A DNA stretch of 64,000 bases from an uncultured Acetatifactor sp. (GCA_947581865.1 CANPWA010000012.1:1-64000), one strand, 5' to 3'. Shown: positions 26,207 through 35,804, counted from the stretch's first letter. Program-made: numbers and translations. Notes: a model not told the origin generated them from the sequence alone.

Positions 26207-26977
26207 ATGATCGTGGGTACCGTCAGAAATTCGGTGAAGCTTGCGGCTCTGGACAGTCAGTGGCAGCAGAAGAAGGAATCCGGGGCTTTGTTTGGGAAGG
26301 ACCGAAACAGGGAGCTCAGTGCCCAGGAGCGGGAGCTTGCCCTGTTCCGGCAGCAGGCGGAGGATATCCGCAAGAGCAGGGAGCGCGCGGAGATCGATGC
26401 AAAACTTGGCTCCGGGCAGAAACTCACGCCGGAGGAGATCGAGTATCTGAGAAGGACGGATCCCAAGGCGCTCAAGGAATATGAGGAAGTCGAACGGGAG
26501 AGGGAGGCATACAAAAAGGCTCTCAGAAACTGTCGCTCCAAGGAGGAAGTGGAGGAGCTGAAGCTGCAGAAGATGGGAGGGCTGATCGCGCAGGCAAAGA
26601 AGATTTCCAGCAATCCCAATATTCCCAAGGGGATGAAGAAACAGCTCCTGGAGAAGATCTTTCGGATCACCGGCGCCGTCACCAAGGAGCATCTGGAGTT
26701 TGAAAGGAGTCTTCAGTATCAAAAACTGCCCGAAAAGAGAGAGGATGCGAAAGAGGGCAGACGGGATGACACGGAAGGGCTTTTGGATAAGACGAAGGAC
26801 GGATGTGCGGAAGGAGTTGTGGGCGGTGAAGAGCCACAGTCAAAGCCGGAAGAGGAGACTTCCCGGACAGATGCCGGGGCAGATGCCGGGACAGACGCCG
26901 GGGCAGCCGCCACAGAGAAACCAAAGGAGGGAGTGTCATCCGGGCTGCAGGGCATCGTGATAGACCTCACATTATAG
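26207..26977 (+). CDS. uncharacterised charged coiled-coil protein
   Basis: A 256-residue protein with no recognised domain. Residues about 25-115 are rich in Glu/Arg/Lys heptad-like helices (ELSAQERELALFRQQAED, EEYEEVERER-like). A second helical part follows (about 125-170, KKISSNPNIPKGMKKQLLEKI), then a disordered acidic tail with an Ala/Gly/Asp repeat (about 221-233). AGGAGG stands before the ATG at 26207. It pairs with the preceding DUF6033-like gene, and both are followed by a terminator at 26999, which defines a two-gene unit. Confidence 0.65.
   Translation: MIVGTVRNSVKLAALDSQWQQKKESGALFGKDRNRELSAQERELALFRQQAEDIRKSRERAEIDAKLGSGQKLTPEEIEYLRRTDPKALKEYEEVEREREAYKKALRNCRSKEEVEELKLQKMGGLIAQAKKISSNPNIPKGMKKQLLEKIFRITGAVTKEHLEFERSLQYQKLPEKREDAKEGRRDDTEGLLDKTKDGCAEGVVGGEEPQSKPEEETSRTDAGADAGTDAGAAATEKPKEGVSSGLQGIVIDLTL
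26867..26906 (+). repeat. 12-bp in-frame tandem repeat
   Basis: Three copies of RCAGAYGCCGGG (26867-26902) plus a partial fourth, encoding Asp-Ala-Gly repeats in the tail of the preceding protein. Confidence 0.75.
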
Positions 26978-26998
26978 AATAATTTGCCGGGGTTTAGG

Positions 26999-27025
26999 AA
27001 AAGTCGTTTGGGAAAACGACTTTTT
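26999..27025 (+). terminator. intrinsic terminator
   Basis: Eleven-bp stem AAAAGTCGTTT (26999-27009) with AAACGACTTTT (27014-27024), four-base loop and T run. It ends the DUF6033-like gene pair. Confidence 0.9.
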
Positions 27026-27087
27026 CTATTCCCTTTTACCAAGAATTATGGTAAAATCATAACAAATGTATCAGATTGGGGTTTACT

Positions 27088-29388
27088 ATGGCAATTGTAT
27101 TCTTTGGGCTGTCCGTATTGATCGTGCTGGGACTCGTGGCGGGCGTTTTTTTCCTAAATAAATATAAGCATCCGGTGAGGCGATCCCTCCAGTATCTTTT
27201 TGTGACGGCGTTTATCACTATTTTATTCAATGCGCTGGCTGTGATCATGCCGGATGTGCGCATGGCTACCCTTTTCCATGGGCTGTATTTTGCCGCCACG
27301 GACTGGCTGGTCATCATGCTGTTAAACTATACGCGCGACTATACGGAGTCCAAGGACGGAGGGCTGCCTGCAAAGATTCTGATTTTCGCGGGCGCTGTGG
27401 CGGATACCTGTTCCATGGTGGTAAATACCTTTACCCATCATGTGTTTGTCAGTGTGGCGGAGACTCTTTCCGACGGAGAAGTAATCTATGCGGTGAATTC
27501 CGATGTGAATTCCAATGTGCCGGTGTATGGGCTGCATCTGGTATATGTCTATATACTGGTCATCCTGGTGATGGTGACGCTGTGGCTTAAGATCGCCAGG
27601 ACTGTGCGGCTGTACCGCAGGAAATATGAGGCGCTCGTCTGGAGTTTTGTGCTGATCCTGTCGGCGAACATCGGATACCGTTTCGTGGATTACCCCATAG
27701 ATATTTCGCCGCTGCTCTACTCTGTCATGGCGCTTTCCTGCGCCTATTTTGCACTGTTCTATGTGCCAAAGAGCATTGTGGTCAAGCTGCTGTCCCTTTC
27801 CGTGGAGGATATGGAGAACGGCATTTTATGTTTTGACCGGGAAGGAAAATGTGTCTATGCCAACGAAGTGAGCAAGAAGCTTTTTAATGTCGACAGCAGT
27901 CTGGCTCCGCTGGAGGAATATTTTGCCCGATGGCGCAGTGAGAGAGGCGAGGAGCTCAAGGAGGAAGCCTGGAAGGAAGAGCACGAAATCGACGGTGAGA
28001 CTCATTATTTTGAGTCGCATTTCCGATTCCTTTTGGATGACAAGGGGCATTATGTGGGAAGTTTCTTCTCCATAGCGGACAGGACGGAGGATTACAGGGC
28101 GCTGGAGATGGAGCGTTACAGCGCGACCCATGATTATCTTACAGATATCTATAACAGGGAGCGTTTTTTCGAGTGTGTGGAGGAGATGATCCGGCGGGAT
28201 CCCGACGTGAAACGGGTGATGGTGTGCATCGATGTCAAAGATTTTAAGACTGTCAACGATCTGTTCGGGGAGGAGACCGGCAACCGTATCCTGAAACGTA
28301 TCGCGGGGCTCATGCGCAGGGATGCCAGCGCCGATACTCTGTATGCCCGGCTGGAGGCAGACCGTTTTGCGATGTGTATGCGTGAGGATAATTTTGTCGA
28401 GGAAGATTACACGGATTATCTGGAAGATTTAAAGAAGATTGTCAAGAGCAGTGTATACAGAATGCATGTGCATGTGGGGGTCTACCATATCATCGATCCG
28501 TCTATGAGTGTATCCGTGATGTGTGACAAGGCGTTTGTGGCAATCCGCCGCATCAAGGACAGCTACCAGCAGATCGTATCTTATTACACGGAGAATATGG
28601 GACATTCCGTGCAGAGGGAAAAGCTGATGGTGGGAGAATTTGACCGGGCTATTTCCGCGGGGGAATTCCAGATGTACCTGCAGCCGCAGATCGCGGTGGA
28701 TGGGTATCATTTGCTGGGAGCGGAAGCTTTGGTGCGCTGGGATCATCCCGTGCGGGGAATGATCTCGCCGGCGGAGTTCATCCCCGTGTTCGAGAAGAGC
28801 GGCTACATAACCAGGCTGGACAGATATATGTGGGAGCTTGCCTGCAGGCAGCTGCGCCAGTGGAAAGAGATGGGGAGAGAGGAACTGCATATCTCCGTCA
28901 ATATCTCGCCCAAGGATTTCTACCTGCTCAATCTCTATGACACGTTTACCTCCCTGGTGGAACGGTATGGTGTCAACCCATCCAATCTGAAGCTGGAGAT
29001 CACGGAGACGGCGCTGATGGAAGAGCTGTCGAAGCATATGAATCTTTTGGCAAAGCTGAGAGATTACGGGTTCCAGGTGGAGATCGATGACTTTGGAAGC
29101 GGATATTCCTCGCTGAACACGCTTCAGGACATTGAGGTGGACGTGCTGAAGCTTGATATGGGTTTCCTGCGCAAGACAAGTCATGAGGAGCGCAGCAGGA
29201 TCATCATGAATGCTGTTATCGATATGTCGAAAAATCTTGGGCTCACCGTGGTCACGGAGGGCGTTGAGACGGTGGAGCAGGTGCACTACCTGACAGAGGC
29301 AGGCTGTGATGTCTTTCAGGGGTATTATTTTGACAGACCGATGCCGATCCGGGATTTCGAGTCGAAATATTTTCAGGCAAAGCAATAA
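27088..29388 (+). CDS. 7TM-PAS-GGDEF-EAL cyclic-di-GMP phosphodiesterase
   Basis: A 766-residue membrane protein. Seven N-terminal helices (about 1-230, histidine-kinase-7TM type) are followed by a PAS-like sensor (about 245-350), a GGDEF domain and an EAL domain. The GGDEF signature is degraded to RLEADRF, so it should not make c-di-GMP and may act as a GTP-sensing regulatory module. The EAL domain keeps its catalytic set: EALVRW, ISVNIS, LEITETAL, IDDFGSGYSS, LKLDMGF and VTEGVET. Net activity is predicted to be c-di-GMP hydrolysis. ATG 27088 is used; a TTG 12 bases upstream is in frame. A terminator on each side makes it monocistronic. Confidence 0.9.
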   Translation: MAIVFFGLSVLIVLGLVAGVFFLNKYKHPVRRSLQYLFVTAFITILFNALAVIMPDVRMATLFHGLYFAATDWLVIMLLNYTRDYTESKDGGLPAKILIFAGAVADTCSMVVNTFTHHVFVSVAETLSDGEVIYAVNSDVNSNVPVYGLHLVYVYILVILVMVTLWLKIARTVRLYRRKYEALVWSFVLILSANIGYRFVDYPIDISPLLYSVMALSCAYFALFYVPKSIVVKLLSLSVEDMENGILCFDREGKCVYANEVSKKLFNVDSSLAPLEEYFARWRSERGEELKEEAWKEEHEIDGETHYFESHFRFLLDDKGHYVGSFFSIADRTEDYRALEMERYSATHDYLTDIYNRERFFECVEEMIRRDPDVKRVMVCIDVKDFKTVNDLFGEETGNRILKRIAGLMRRDASADTLYARLEADRFAMCMREDNFVEEDYTDYLEDLKKIVKSSVYRMHVHVGVYHIIDPSMSVSVMCDKAFVAIRRIKDSYQQIVSYYTENMGHSVQREKLMVGEFDRAISAGEFQMYLQPQIAVDGYHLLGAEALVRWDHPVRGMISPAEFIPVFEKSGYITRLDRYMWELACRQLRQWKEMGREELHISVNISPKDFYLLNLYDTFTSLVERYGVNPSNLKLEITETALMEELSKHMNLLAKLRDYGFQVEIDDFGSGYSSLNTLQDIEVDVLKLDMGFLRKTSHEERSRIIMNAVIDMSKNLGLTVVTEGVETVEQVHYLTEAGCDVFQGYYFDRPMPIRDFESKYFQAKQ

Positions 29389-29416
29389 GATATGCCGTAA
29401 GAGTCATCAAAGATCA

Positions 29417-29453
29417 GGGGCGCCGCAAACGGAATGTTTTGCGGCGCCCCTTT
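29417..29453 (+). terminator. bidirectional GC-rich terminator
   Basis: Perfect 13-bp stem GGGGCGCCGCAAA (29417-29429) with TTTGCGGCGCCCC (29438-29450) between convergent genes. The T tail is short, but the stem is very stable. Confidence 0.85.
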
Positions 29454-29463
29454 CAGAGTCGAA

Positions 29464-30852
29464 TCATATCTCGTTTCCGGGGAATTTGGGAATTCCGGCA
29501 AAGCCCTTTGCCAGATCCTCATCGCTGGGAATATAATCGTTCATCTCGCCATTGTTATATTTCTCATATGCCACAAGGTCGAAGTAGCCTGTGCCGGTGA
29601 GCCCGAACAGAATGGTCTTTTCCTCGCCGGTCTCTTTGCATTTAAGCGCTTCGTCCATGGCAGCCTTGATGGCATGGGAGCTCTCCGGCGCGGGCAGGAT
29701 GCCCTCCACTCTGGCGAACTCCTCCGCGGCTTTGAACACCGCGGTCTGTTCTACGCTGACAGCCTCCAGGTAGCCGTCATGGTAGAGTTGTGAGAGCACG
29801 GAGCTCATTCCGTGATAGCGCAGCCCGCCGGCATGGTTGGGAGCGGGAATGAAGCCGCTGCCCAGCGTATACATTTTTGCCAGAGGGCAGACCTTTCCGG
29901 TGTCGCAGAAGTCGTATACAAATTTTCCCCTGGTGAGGCTGGGGCAGGACGCGGGCTCTACTGCGATAAAGCGGTAATCCGCCTCGCCTCTCAGTTTCTC
30001 ACCCATAAACGGGGAAATCAGTCCGCCCAGGTTGGAACCGCCGCCGGCACAGCCGATGATGATGTCAGGGTGGATTCCGTATTTGTCCATGGCGGTCTTG
30101 GTCTCGAGACCGATGATGGACTGATGCAGAAGCACCTGTGACAGGACGCTTCCGAGTACATAGCGGTAGCCCTCCTGTGTCACGGCAGCCTCCACCGCTT
30201 CGGAGATGGCGCAGCCGAGGCTGCCCGTGGTGCCGGGAAATTCAGCCAGGATTTTGCGGCCTACTTCCGTGGTGTCGGAGGGAGAAGGGGTCACGTTCGC
30301 TCCGTAGGTCCTCATCACTTCACGGCGGAACGGCTTTTGTTCATAGGAGCATTTTACCATGTAAACCTGGCAGTCTATGCCGAGATAGGCACATGCCATG
30401 GAAAGCGCGGTACCCCATTGCCCGGCGCCGGTCTCGGTGGTGACGCCCTTAAGCCCCTGTTCCTTGGCGTAATATGCCTGGGCGATGGCGGAGTTCAGCT
30501 TATGGCTGCCGCTGGTGTTGTTTCCTTCAAATTTGTAGTAGATCTTAGCGGGAGTCTGTAACTTTTGTTCCAGACAGTACGCCCGCACCAGAGGGGAAGG
30601 GCGGTACATCCTGTAAAAGTTTCTGATCTCCTCCGGGATTTTAAAATAGGGAGTGGTGTCGTCCAGCTCCTGTCTGCACAGTTCGTCACAGAAGATGCCG
30701 CGCAGCTCTTCAAAGGTCACGGGCTTCAGGGTGCCGGGATTTAAGATCGGGGCAGGCTTGTTCTTCATGTCTGCCCGGACATTATACCAGCTGTCAGGCA
30801 TTTCGCTTTCTTCCAGATAAATTTTGTAAGGAATTTTCTTTTCTTCACTCAT
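29464..30852 (-). CDS. trpB2: TrpB2-type tryptophan synthase beta-like enzyme
   Basis: A 462-residue PLP enzyme that joins indole and serine to tryptophan; TrpB2 works without the usual TrpA partner and may salvage indole. The PLP lysine is in NTSGSHKLNSA, with GAGQWGTALSM, the phosphate-binding GCAGGGSNLGG and the TrpB2-specific N-terminal extension (residues 1-60). The length fits TIGR01415. No other trp genes are nearby, which supports a salvage role. TTTTTTCCC-rich DNA separates it from pyrI upstream. GAGTGAAGAA-type codons begin the frame after a plausible Shine-Dalgarno (GGGAAAAAA). Confidence 0.93.
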   Translation of the reverse strand: MSEEKKIPYKIYLEESEMPDSWYNVRADMKNKPAPILNPGTLKPVTFEELRGIFCDELCRQELDDTTPYFKIPEEIRNFYRMYRPSPLVRAYCLEQKLQTPAKIYYKFEGNNTSGSHKLNSAIAQAYYAKEQGLKGVTTETGAGQWGTALSMACAYLGIDCQVYMVKCSYEQKPFRREVMRTYGANVTPSPSDTTEVGRKILAEFPGTTGSLGCAISEAVEAAVTQEGYRYVLGSVLSQVLLHQSIIGLETKTAMDKYGIHPDIIIGCAGGGSNLGGLISPFMGEKLRGEADYRFIAVEPASCPSLTRGKFVYDFCDTGKVCPLAKMYTLGSGFIPAPNHAGGLRYHGMSSVLSQLYHDGYLEAVSVEQTAVFKAAEEFARVEGILPAPESSHAIKAAMDEALKCKETGEEKTILFGLTGTGYFDLVAYEKYNNGEMNDYIPSDEDLAKGFAGIPKFPGNEI

Positions 30853-30906
30853 TTTTTTCCCTTTCCGCGCGTTGGCGCTGTAAAAATTATTGCCGGCAGG
30901 CGGCAG

Positions 30907-31332
30907 TCAGGCATTGTATTTCTCCTCGCAGTATTTGCAGCGGTAGATTTCTTTCTGCTCGTCCGACAGAAAGAAGATATGAGGCAGCCCCTGTTCAATG
31001 GAAGTGATGCAGCGGGGATTGCGGCATTTGATGACGTTTTTGATCTCCCTGGGGAGGATCAGGTCTTTTTTTTCGACGATCTCGCCGTTTTTGATGACAT
31101 TTACAGTGATATTGTGATCCAGAAACGCAAGAATATCCAGATCCAGCATATCAATATCACACTCTACCTTGAGAATATCTTTTTTACCCATTTTATTGCT
31201 GCGGGCATTTTTTATGATCGCCACGGTGCAGTCCAGCTTGTCCAGCTGCAGATGGTCATATAGATCCAGGCTTTTTCCGGCTTTGATATGATCCAGTACG
31301 AAGCCCTCTTCAATCTTGCCAACATTTAACAT
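30907..31332 (-). CDS. pyrI: aspartate carbamoyltransferase regulatory chain
   Basis: A 141-residue PyrI subunit that binds nucleotide effectors and zinc and assembles with PyrB. The allosteric N-terminal half contains LDLYDHLQLDK and VAIIKNARSNKMGKKDI. The C-terminal zinc domain has four Cys in CRNPRC ... CKYCEEKY. It follows pyrB on the minus strand after about 41 bases with GGAGG before its ATG, so pyrBI is an operon. Confidence 0.95.
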   Translation of the reverse strand: MLNVGKIEEGFVLDHIKAGKSLDLYDHLQLDKLDCTVAIIKNARSNKMGKKDILKVECDIDMLDLDILAFLDHNITVNVIKNGEIVEKKDLILPREIKNVIKCRNPRCITSIEQGLPHIFFLSDEQKEIYRCKYCEEKYNA

Positions 31333-31373
31333 GCGGATGTCCTCCTTTTTGTTCTGCGTTTGCTCCTATACGG

Positions 31374-32285
31374 TCATGCCAGCTCCAGAAGCGTCATGAT
31401 GAGAGCCATTCTCACATACACGCCGTACTGAACCTGTTTGAAGTAGGCGGCTCTGGGATCGTCGTCCACCTCCACGTCAATCTCGTTGACCCTGGGAAGG
31501 GGATGAAGGATGAGCATGTCTTCCCGGGCAAGCTTTAGTTTTTCCGCGGTGAGGATATAGAAGTCCTTCAGGCGCACATAATCTTCTTCGTTGAAGAAGC
31601 GTTCTTTCTGGACGCGGGTCATGTAGAGGAGATCCAGATCGGGGAGCACGTCCTCTAAACGGATGACTTCCCTGAAGGGAATCTTTTTTTCCTTCAGCAT
31701 CTCAATGATATAGTCGGGTATGCGCAGCTCTTCGGGGGAGATAAAGAGGAAGCGTATGCCGGGGTAGCGGACCAGGGCGTGGATCAGGGAGTGTACGGTG
31801 CGCCCGAATTTTAAATCTCCGCACAATCCGATGGTGAAGTTGCCCAGCCTTCCTTTCAGGCTCCGGATGGTCAGGAGGTCTGTCAGGGTCTGGGTGGGGT
31901 GCTGATGCCCGCCGTCCCCCCCGTTGATCACGGGAATCCGCGATTTTGCCACGGCGACGGTGGCAGCGCCCTCTTTGGGATGACGCATGGCACAGATGTC
32001 CGCGTAGCAGGAGATGACCCGGATGGTGTCGGATACGCTCTCTCCCTTTGCCGCGGAGGAGGAGTTGGCATCCGAGAAACCGATGACCTGACCACCCAGC
32101 CGGATCATGGCGGATTCAAAGCTTAAGCGCGTCCGGGTGCTGGGTTCGTAGAAGCAGGTGGCAAGGATCTTGCCGTCGCACACATGGGCGTATTTTTGGG
32201 GATCCTGTTCAATGGCAGAGGCAAGGTCAAACAGTTTGTCCAATTCCTCCGTGGTAAAGTCCAGGGGACTGATCAAATGACGCAT
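31374..32285 (-). CDS. pyrB: aspartate carbamoyltransferase catalytic chain
   Basis: A 303-residue enzyme of pyrimidine synthesis that makes N-carbamoyl-L-aspartate from carbamoyl phosphate and aspartate. Signatures seen: [12 protein letters not shown] (carbamoyl phosphate), [28 protein letters not shown] and [11 protein letters not shown] (aspartate side). GGAGGAAC precedes the ATG. The rest of the pyr pathway is not in the window. A minus-strand hairpin with a T run lies between the upstream nitroreductase gene and this start. Confidence 0.96.
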   Translation of the reverse strand: MRHLISPLDFTTEELDKLFDLASAIEQDPQKYAHVCDGKILATCFYEPSTRTRLSFESAMIRLGGQVIGFSDANSSSAAKGESVSDTIRVISCYADICAMRHPKEGAATVAVAKSRIPVINGGDGGHQHPTQTLTDLLTIRSLKGRLGNFTIGLCGDLKFGRTVHSLIHALVRYPGIRFLFISPEELRIPDYIIEMLKEKKIPFREVIRLEDVLPDLDLLYMTRVQKERFFNEEDYVRLKDFYILTAEKLKLAREDMLILHPLPRVNEIDVEVDDDPRAAYFKQVQYGVYVRMALIMTLLELA

Positions 32286-32304
32286 AGTTGTTCCTCCAAT
32301 CCTG

Positions 32305-32335
32305 AAAAAGCCGAAGGAAAATGAAATCCTTCGAC
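32305..32335 (-). terminator. minus-strand terminator or pyrB leader attenuator
   Basis: Read on the minus strand: GTCGAAGGA (32335-32327) pairs with TCCTTCGGC (32318-32310), one G-T pair, followed by five T. It lies between the nitroreductase stop and pyrB, so it either ends the former or attenuates read-through into pyrBI. Confidence 0.75.
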
Positions 32336-32342
32336 TTTCCGA

Positions 32343-32882
32343 TCATTTTTTATAGGTTAACAAATCTGCCACCGGTTTGCGCTGGGGAGCGTCCGGTGAC
32401 TGTGCGGGATAACCGATGGCGATCAGGGCAACCAGTTCCTGACCATCCGGTATCTCCAACAATTCTGCCGCTTCAGCCTCATCGTAAAGCCCCATGATCA
32501 CGGTGCCAAGCCCCTGCTCGTAGGCGGCAAGGCAAAAGACCTCGCTGGCAATGCCGGCATCGAACATCTGCCACCCGGTTCCCTTTCCGGTGGAGAAAGA
32601 ACCGTCTCTCTCAAAACCACTGCGCCCGGTCACGACAGTCAGCGCGATGACCATGGGAGCGCTGTCCATGATCGCTTTGTTCCCCGCCCATATGGTGGTG
32701 CAGGCGGCAAGCTTATCCTTCCTCTCACCCTCAACGGCGATATAACGGGCAGCCTGGGTGTTCTTCCAGCTGGGAGCGAAGGAAGCCGTCTCGATCAGCT
32801 GCTCCAACAGTTCGTGCGGAACGGGCTGCTGGGTAAAGCGGCGGATACTTCTGCGCCCGATGATACATTCTTTTGCGGTCAT
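32343..32882 (-). CDS. nitroreductase-family protein
   Basis: A 179-residue FMN-dependent oxidoreductase. The N-terminal RRSIRRFTQQPVP is the family signature; AYEQGLGTVIMGLYDE and IGYPAQSP complete the FMN-binding fold. The substrate is unknown. The ATG at 32882 follows AGGAGG on the minus strand, and a consensus promoter is visible upstream (32913-32941). It is probably transcribed alone or reads through a hairpin into pyrBI. Confidence 0.9.
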   Translation of the reverse strand: MTAKECIIGRRSIRRFTQQPVPHELLEQLIETASFAPSWKNTQAARYIAVEGERKDKLAACTTIWAGNKAIMDSAPMVIALTVVTGRSGFERDGSFSTGKGTGWQMFDAGIASEVFCLAAYEQGLGTVIMGLYDEAEAAELLEIPDGQELVALIAIGYPAQSPDAPQRKPVADLLTYKK

Positions 32883-32912
32883 AGGAAATCCTCCTGTCAA
32901 TTTTCTTGTTCT

Positions 32913-32941
32913 ATGATACCACTTTCGGACGGCAGATTCAA
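32913..32941 (-). promoter_or_regulatory. promoter of the nitroreductase gene
   Basis: Minus strand: -35 TTGAAT (32941-32936), 17-base spacer, -10 TATCAT (32918-32913). Confidence 0.7.
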
Positions 32942-32994
32942 TGAAAAAAGCGGAAATTTATAGGGAAAAAATGTCGGATTCTGAAAGAAAGGTT

Positions 32995-33023
32995 TTGCAT
33001 ATCGGAGAGGAATGAATTATAAT
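32995..33023 (+). promoter_or_regulatory. promoter of the PH-like gene
   Basis: -35 TTGCAT (32995-33000), 17-base spacer, -10 TATAAT (33018-33023), 23 bases before the ATG at 33046. It is divergent from the nitroreductase promoter. Confidence 0.75.
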
Positions 33024-33045
33024 TGTATTCAGGAGGGATTGTGCA

Positions 33046-33432
33046 ATGATCGAATTTGTGGAAAGAAAGAGATGGTTGTTTCTGGGGCTGCCTTTTACAT
33101 TCACCAAGTACACGGTCAAAGAGGATATGATCACTGTCAGCACGGGGCTGCTCCGGACGGTGGAAAACGACTGTTATATGTATAAGGTACAGGATGTGGA
33201 GCATTCGGCCAGTCTGGTGGAAAAGATATTTAAGATAGGGACGGTCGTCTGTTTTACCGGTGACACCACACATCCGAAGCTGGTGTTGGAACATATCAAA
33301 AATTCCAAAGCCATCAAGGACTTTATCCTGAAAGAGTCCGAGGAGGCGCGCTTAAAGAGGCGTACCGTCAATATGCTGGACATCGGTTCCGGCGCGATGG
33401 ATGATGTGGATGATAACTTCAATGATGTCTGA
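33046..33432 (+). CDS. bacterial PH-like (bPH2/DUF304) protein
   Basis: A 128-residue protein. The core (about 8-90) follows the YdbS/bPH2 pattern: KYTVKEDMITVSTGLLRT, then NDCYMYKVQDVEHSASL and IGTVVCFTGD. Unlike YdbS it has no membrane helix of its own. The C-terminal 35 residues are charged and then acidic. The function is unknown; family members are often found in envelope proteins. It has its own promoter. Its 3' end overlaps the end of the convergent gene at 33419 by 14 bases. Confidence 0.78.
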   Translation: MIEFVERKRWLFLGLPFTFTKYTVKEDMITVSTGLLRTVENDCYMYKVQDVEHSASLVEKIFKIGTVVCFTGDTTHPKLVLEHIKNSKAIKDFILKESEEARLKRRTVNMLDIGSGAMDDVDDNFNDV

Positions 33433-33883
33433 CGGGGCGGGACGAAATCCTGGGCGTTTCGTCCCGCAGCTGTGTGCGGCACAGCAGACGTTCAAACAAC
33501 AGACCGGCGGCGAACCAGTAGGGGGCATAGTCCAGCCGTATGACGCGCCCGATATGGTATCTGCTGCGGCTGTAGTCCCAGGGGCAGAGCTTTCTCTTCT
33601 GGAGAAAGCGCCCGGACAGAAACTCCGCGGAGAAGATCAGGGACATGTAGGTGCAGCCCCGCAGGAGCAGGGGACGCTTTTCCATTAGTCGAAACAGGGG
33701 CGCCATGAACGACGCACAGCCATAGATGGGAAACATCCACAGGGAAGTAGTGCCGGTGAGCTTTAGGTTTCGCCGGCGCAGTGCGTTCAGCCCGGTGAAG
33801 ATGATCTCCAGGCACCAGCCCAACAGACCGCAGCAAAGGAAATTGTGTATGAGTTTGTGAAATGGTAGATTTTGCTTGTCCAT
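33419..33883 (-). CDS. short PF06541-type membrane protein
   Basis: A 154-residue membrane protein. FLCCGLLGWCLEIIFTGL, SLWMFPIYGCASF and LCPWDYSRSRYHIGRVIRLD match three blocks of PF06541 that are also present in the longer protein at 20095. There is no coiled-coil tail. The function is unknown. ATG 33883 (MDKQ...) is the likely start. The 5' region overlaps the upstream end of folC on the other strand, so the promoters of the two must be divergent and nested. Confidence 0.78.
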   Translation of the reverse strand: MDKQNLPFHKLIHNFLCCGLLGWCLEIIFTGLNALRRRNLKLTGTTSLWMFPIYGCASFMAPLFRLMEKRPLLLRGCTYMSLIFSAEFLSGRFLQKRKLCPWDYSRSRYHIGRVIRLDYAPYWFAAGLLFERLLCRTQLRDETPRISSRPVRHH

Positions 33884-33934
33884 ATGCGTAGTATGGGCAG
33901 AATACAAAAGATTATACAGAAGGGAGATGAGTGG

Positions 33935-35242
33935 GTGAAATACCGTGAGGCGCTGGAATATATCGACAGTCTTCAGGCGTACGGGATTGTGCCGGGGCTG
34001 GAAAGTATTGCACGGCTGTGTGAAAAACTGGGCAATCCCCAGGATAAGTTAAAATTTGTACATATTGCCGGAACCAACGGTAAGGGCTCCGTACTGGCGT
34101 ATCTGTCCACCATCCTCACTGTGGCCGGATACCGCGTGGGGCGTTATCTTTCCCCCGCCATCTTTGAATACCGGGAGCGCATCCAGGTAAACGGCAGAAT
34201 GATCACGCAAAAAGCCCTCTGTGAGGGTGTGGAGATAATAAGTAACGCATGTTATGAAATAGTGCGGGAGGGCGGGACCCATCCCACCCCCTTTGAGGTG
34301 GAGACGGCGCTTGCCTTTTGGTATTTTGAGCGGAAGGGCTGCGATATCGTGGTGCTGGAGACGGGGATGGGCGGGCTGTATGACGCCACCAATATCGTCC
34401 GAAACACCGAAGCGGCGGTGATCGCTTCCGTCAGCATGGATCATATGAACTTTTTGGGGACAACCCTGGGTGAGATCGCCGCACACAAGGCGGGGATCAT
34501 AAAGGAAGGCTGCATAGTCATCAGCTGCGGACAGGCGCCCGAGGTAATGGATGTCATCCAAAAGACGGCGCGGGAAAAGGGCTGCGCGCTGAGGGTGGCC
34601 GGGGAGAATTCCCTGCGCCATCTAAAGCGCGGTACGGGAAGGCAGCTGGAGTGCCAGCGTTTTGATTACTGTGGTGCGGATGGGACGGTGTGGAAGCAGA
34701 TGGAGATTCATCTGGCGGGATGCTGCCAGCCCCAGAACGCGCTGACTGCCATTGAGACAGCCCGGGCACTCGCGGAGAGAGGATATAAGATCTGTGAGAA
34801 GACGGTGAGGAAAGGGCTCGCTGAAACAGTCTGGAAGGGGCGGTTTTCCGTAATCTCCAGGAAACCCTTGTTTGTGGTGGACGGCGCGCACAATGAGGAC
34901 GCGGCGGCAAAACTTGCAAAGTCCGTGGAATTTTATTTTACAAATAAGAGGATTATCTATATAATAGGGGTATTGAGGGACAAGGAATATGAGAAAGTGA
35001 TCGGGCTGACCCACGCCTATGCGGATCAGATCATCACTGTCACGCCGCCGGACAATCCCAGGGCATTGCCCGCATATGAGCTGGCGCAGGCGGTTTTAAA
35101 GGTCCATCCCCGGGCGACGGCGGTGGACAGCTTAGAGGAGGCTGTGGAGATGGCGCGGCTTCTGGCGGGGGAGGATGATGTGATTCTGGCGTTTGGATCC
35201 CTGTCTTTTCTGGGGAAGCTGATCAGGATCGTGGAAGGATGA
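33935..35242 (+). CDS. folC: folylpolyglutamate/dihydrofolate synthase
   Basis: A 435-residue Mur-ligase-type enzyme that adds glutamate to dihydropteroate and folates. The P-loop is [15 protein letters not shown]. The substrate loop and [15 protein letters not shown] are typical, as is [19 protein letters not shown] at 33935 is preferred: it follows AGAAGGGAG and gives the usual N-terminus [10 protein letters not shown]; in-frame ATG codons up to 21 residues upstream lack a good site. It is first in the folate operon, with folE starting five bases after its stop. Confidence 0.93.
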   Translation: MKYREALEYIDSLQAYGIVPGLESIARLCEKLGNPQDKLKFVHIAGTNGKGSVLAYLSTILTVAGYRVGRYLSPAIFEYRERIQVNGRMITQKALCEGVEIISNACYEIVREGGTHPTPFEVETALAFWYFERKGCDIVVLETGMGGLYDATNIVRNTEAAVIASVSMDHMNFLGTTLGEIAAHKAGIIKEGCIVISCGQAPEVMDVIQKTAREKGCALRVAGENSLRHLKRGTGRQLECQRFDYCGADGTVWKQMEIHLAGCCQPQNALTAIETARALAERGYKICEKTVRKGLAETVWKGRFSVISRKPLFVVDGAHNEDAAAKLAKSVEFYFTNKRIIYIIGVLRDKEYEKVIGLTHAYADQIITVTPPDNPRALPAYELAQAVLKVHPRATAVDSLEEAVEMARLLAGEDDVILAFGSLSFLGKLIRIVEG

Positions 35243-35246
35243 CAAG

Positions 35247-35804
35247 ATGATAAATCAGAGCAGGATAGAGGAAGCGGTGAAGCTTTTGCTGGAGGGCATC
35301 GGCGAGGATGTCAGCCGGGAGGGGCTGGCAGAGACGCCCGCCAGGATCGCGCGAATGTACACCGAGATTTTCAGCGGAATGGAGGAGAATGCGGGGGAGC
35401 ATCTCTCCAAAGTCTTTGCCGTGGACAACAATGAGATGGTGCTGGAAAAGGATATTGTGTTTTATTCCATGTGTGAACACCACATGCTCCCGTTCTACGG
35501 AAAGGCCCATGTGGCGTATATCCCGGACGGAAAAGTGGTGGGGCTGAGCAAGCTGGCGCGCACGGTGGAGGTGTATGCCAAAAGGCTGCAGATCCAGGAA
35601 CGGATGACAGCCCAGATCGCGGATGCCATCATGGAATATCTCTCCCCCCGGGGCGCGATGGTGGTGGTGGAAGCGGAACATATGTGCATGACCATGCGGG
35701 GGGTGAAAAAGCCCGGCAGCCTGACTGTCAGTATCGCCACAAGAGGAGTGTTTGCGGAGAATCCCGCGATGCAGGAGCAGTTTTTCCGGCTGCTGAAAGC
35801 ATAA
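35247..35804 (+). CDS. folE: GTP cyclohydrolase I
   Basis: A 185-residue enzyme that opens GTP to 7,8-dihydroneopterin triphosphate, the first folate step. Zinc and active-site motifs are present: [33 protein letters not shown] and [16 protein letters not shown]. The length is standard for the type IA enzyme. It is tightly packed after folC and followed by an HD-domain gene. Confidence 0.96.
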   Translation: MINQSRIEEAVKLLLEGIGEDVSREGLAETPARIARMYTEIFSGMEENAGEHLSKVFAVDNNEMVLEKDIVFYSMCEHHMLPFYGKAHVAYIPDGKVVGLSKLARTVEVYAKRLQIQERMTAQIADAIMEYLSPRGAMVVVEAEHMCMTMRGVKKPGSLTVSIATRGVFAENPAMQEQFFRLLKA

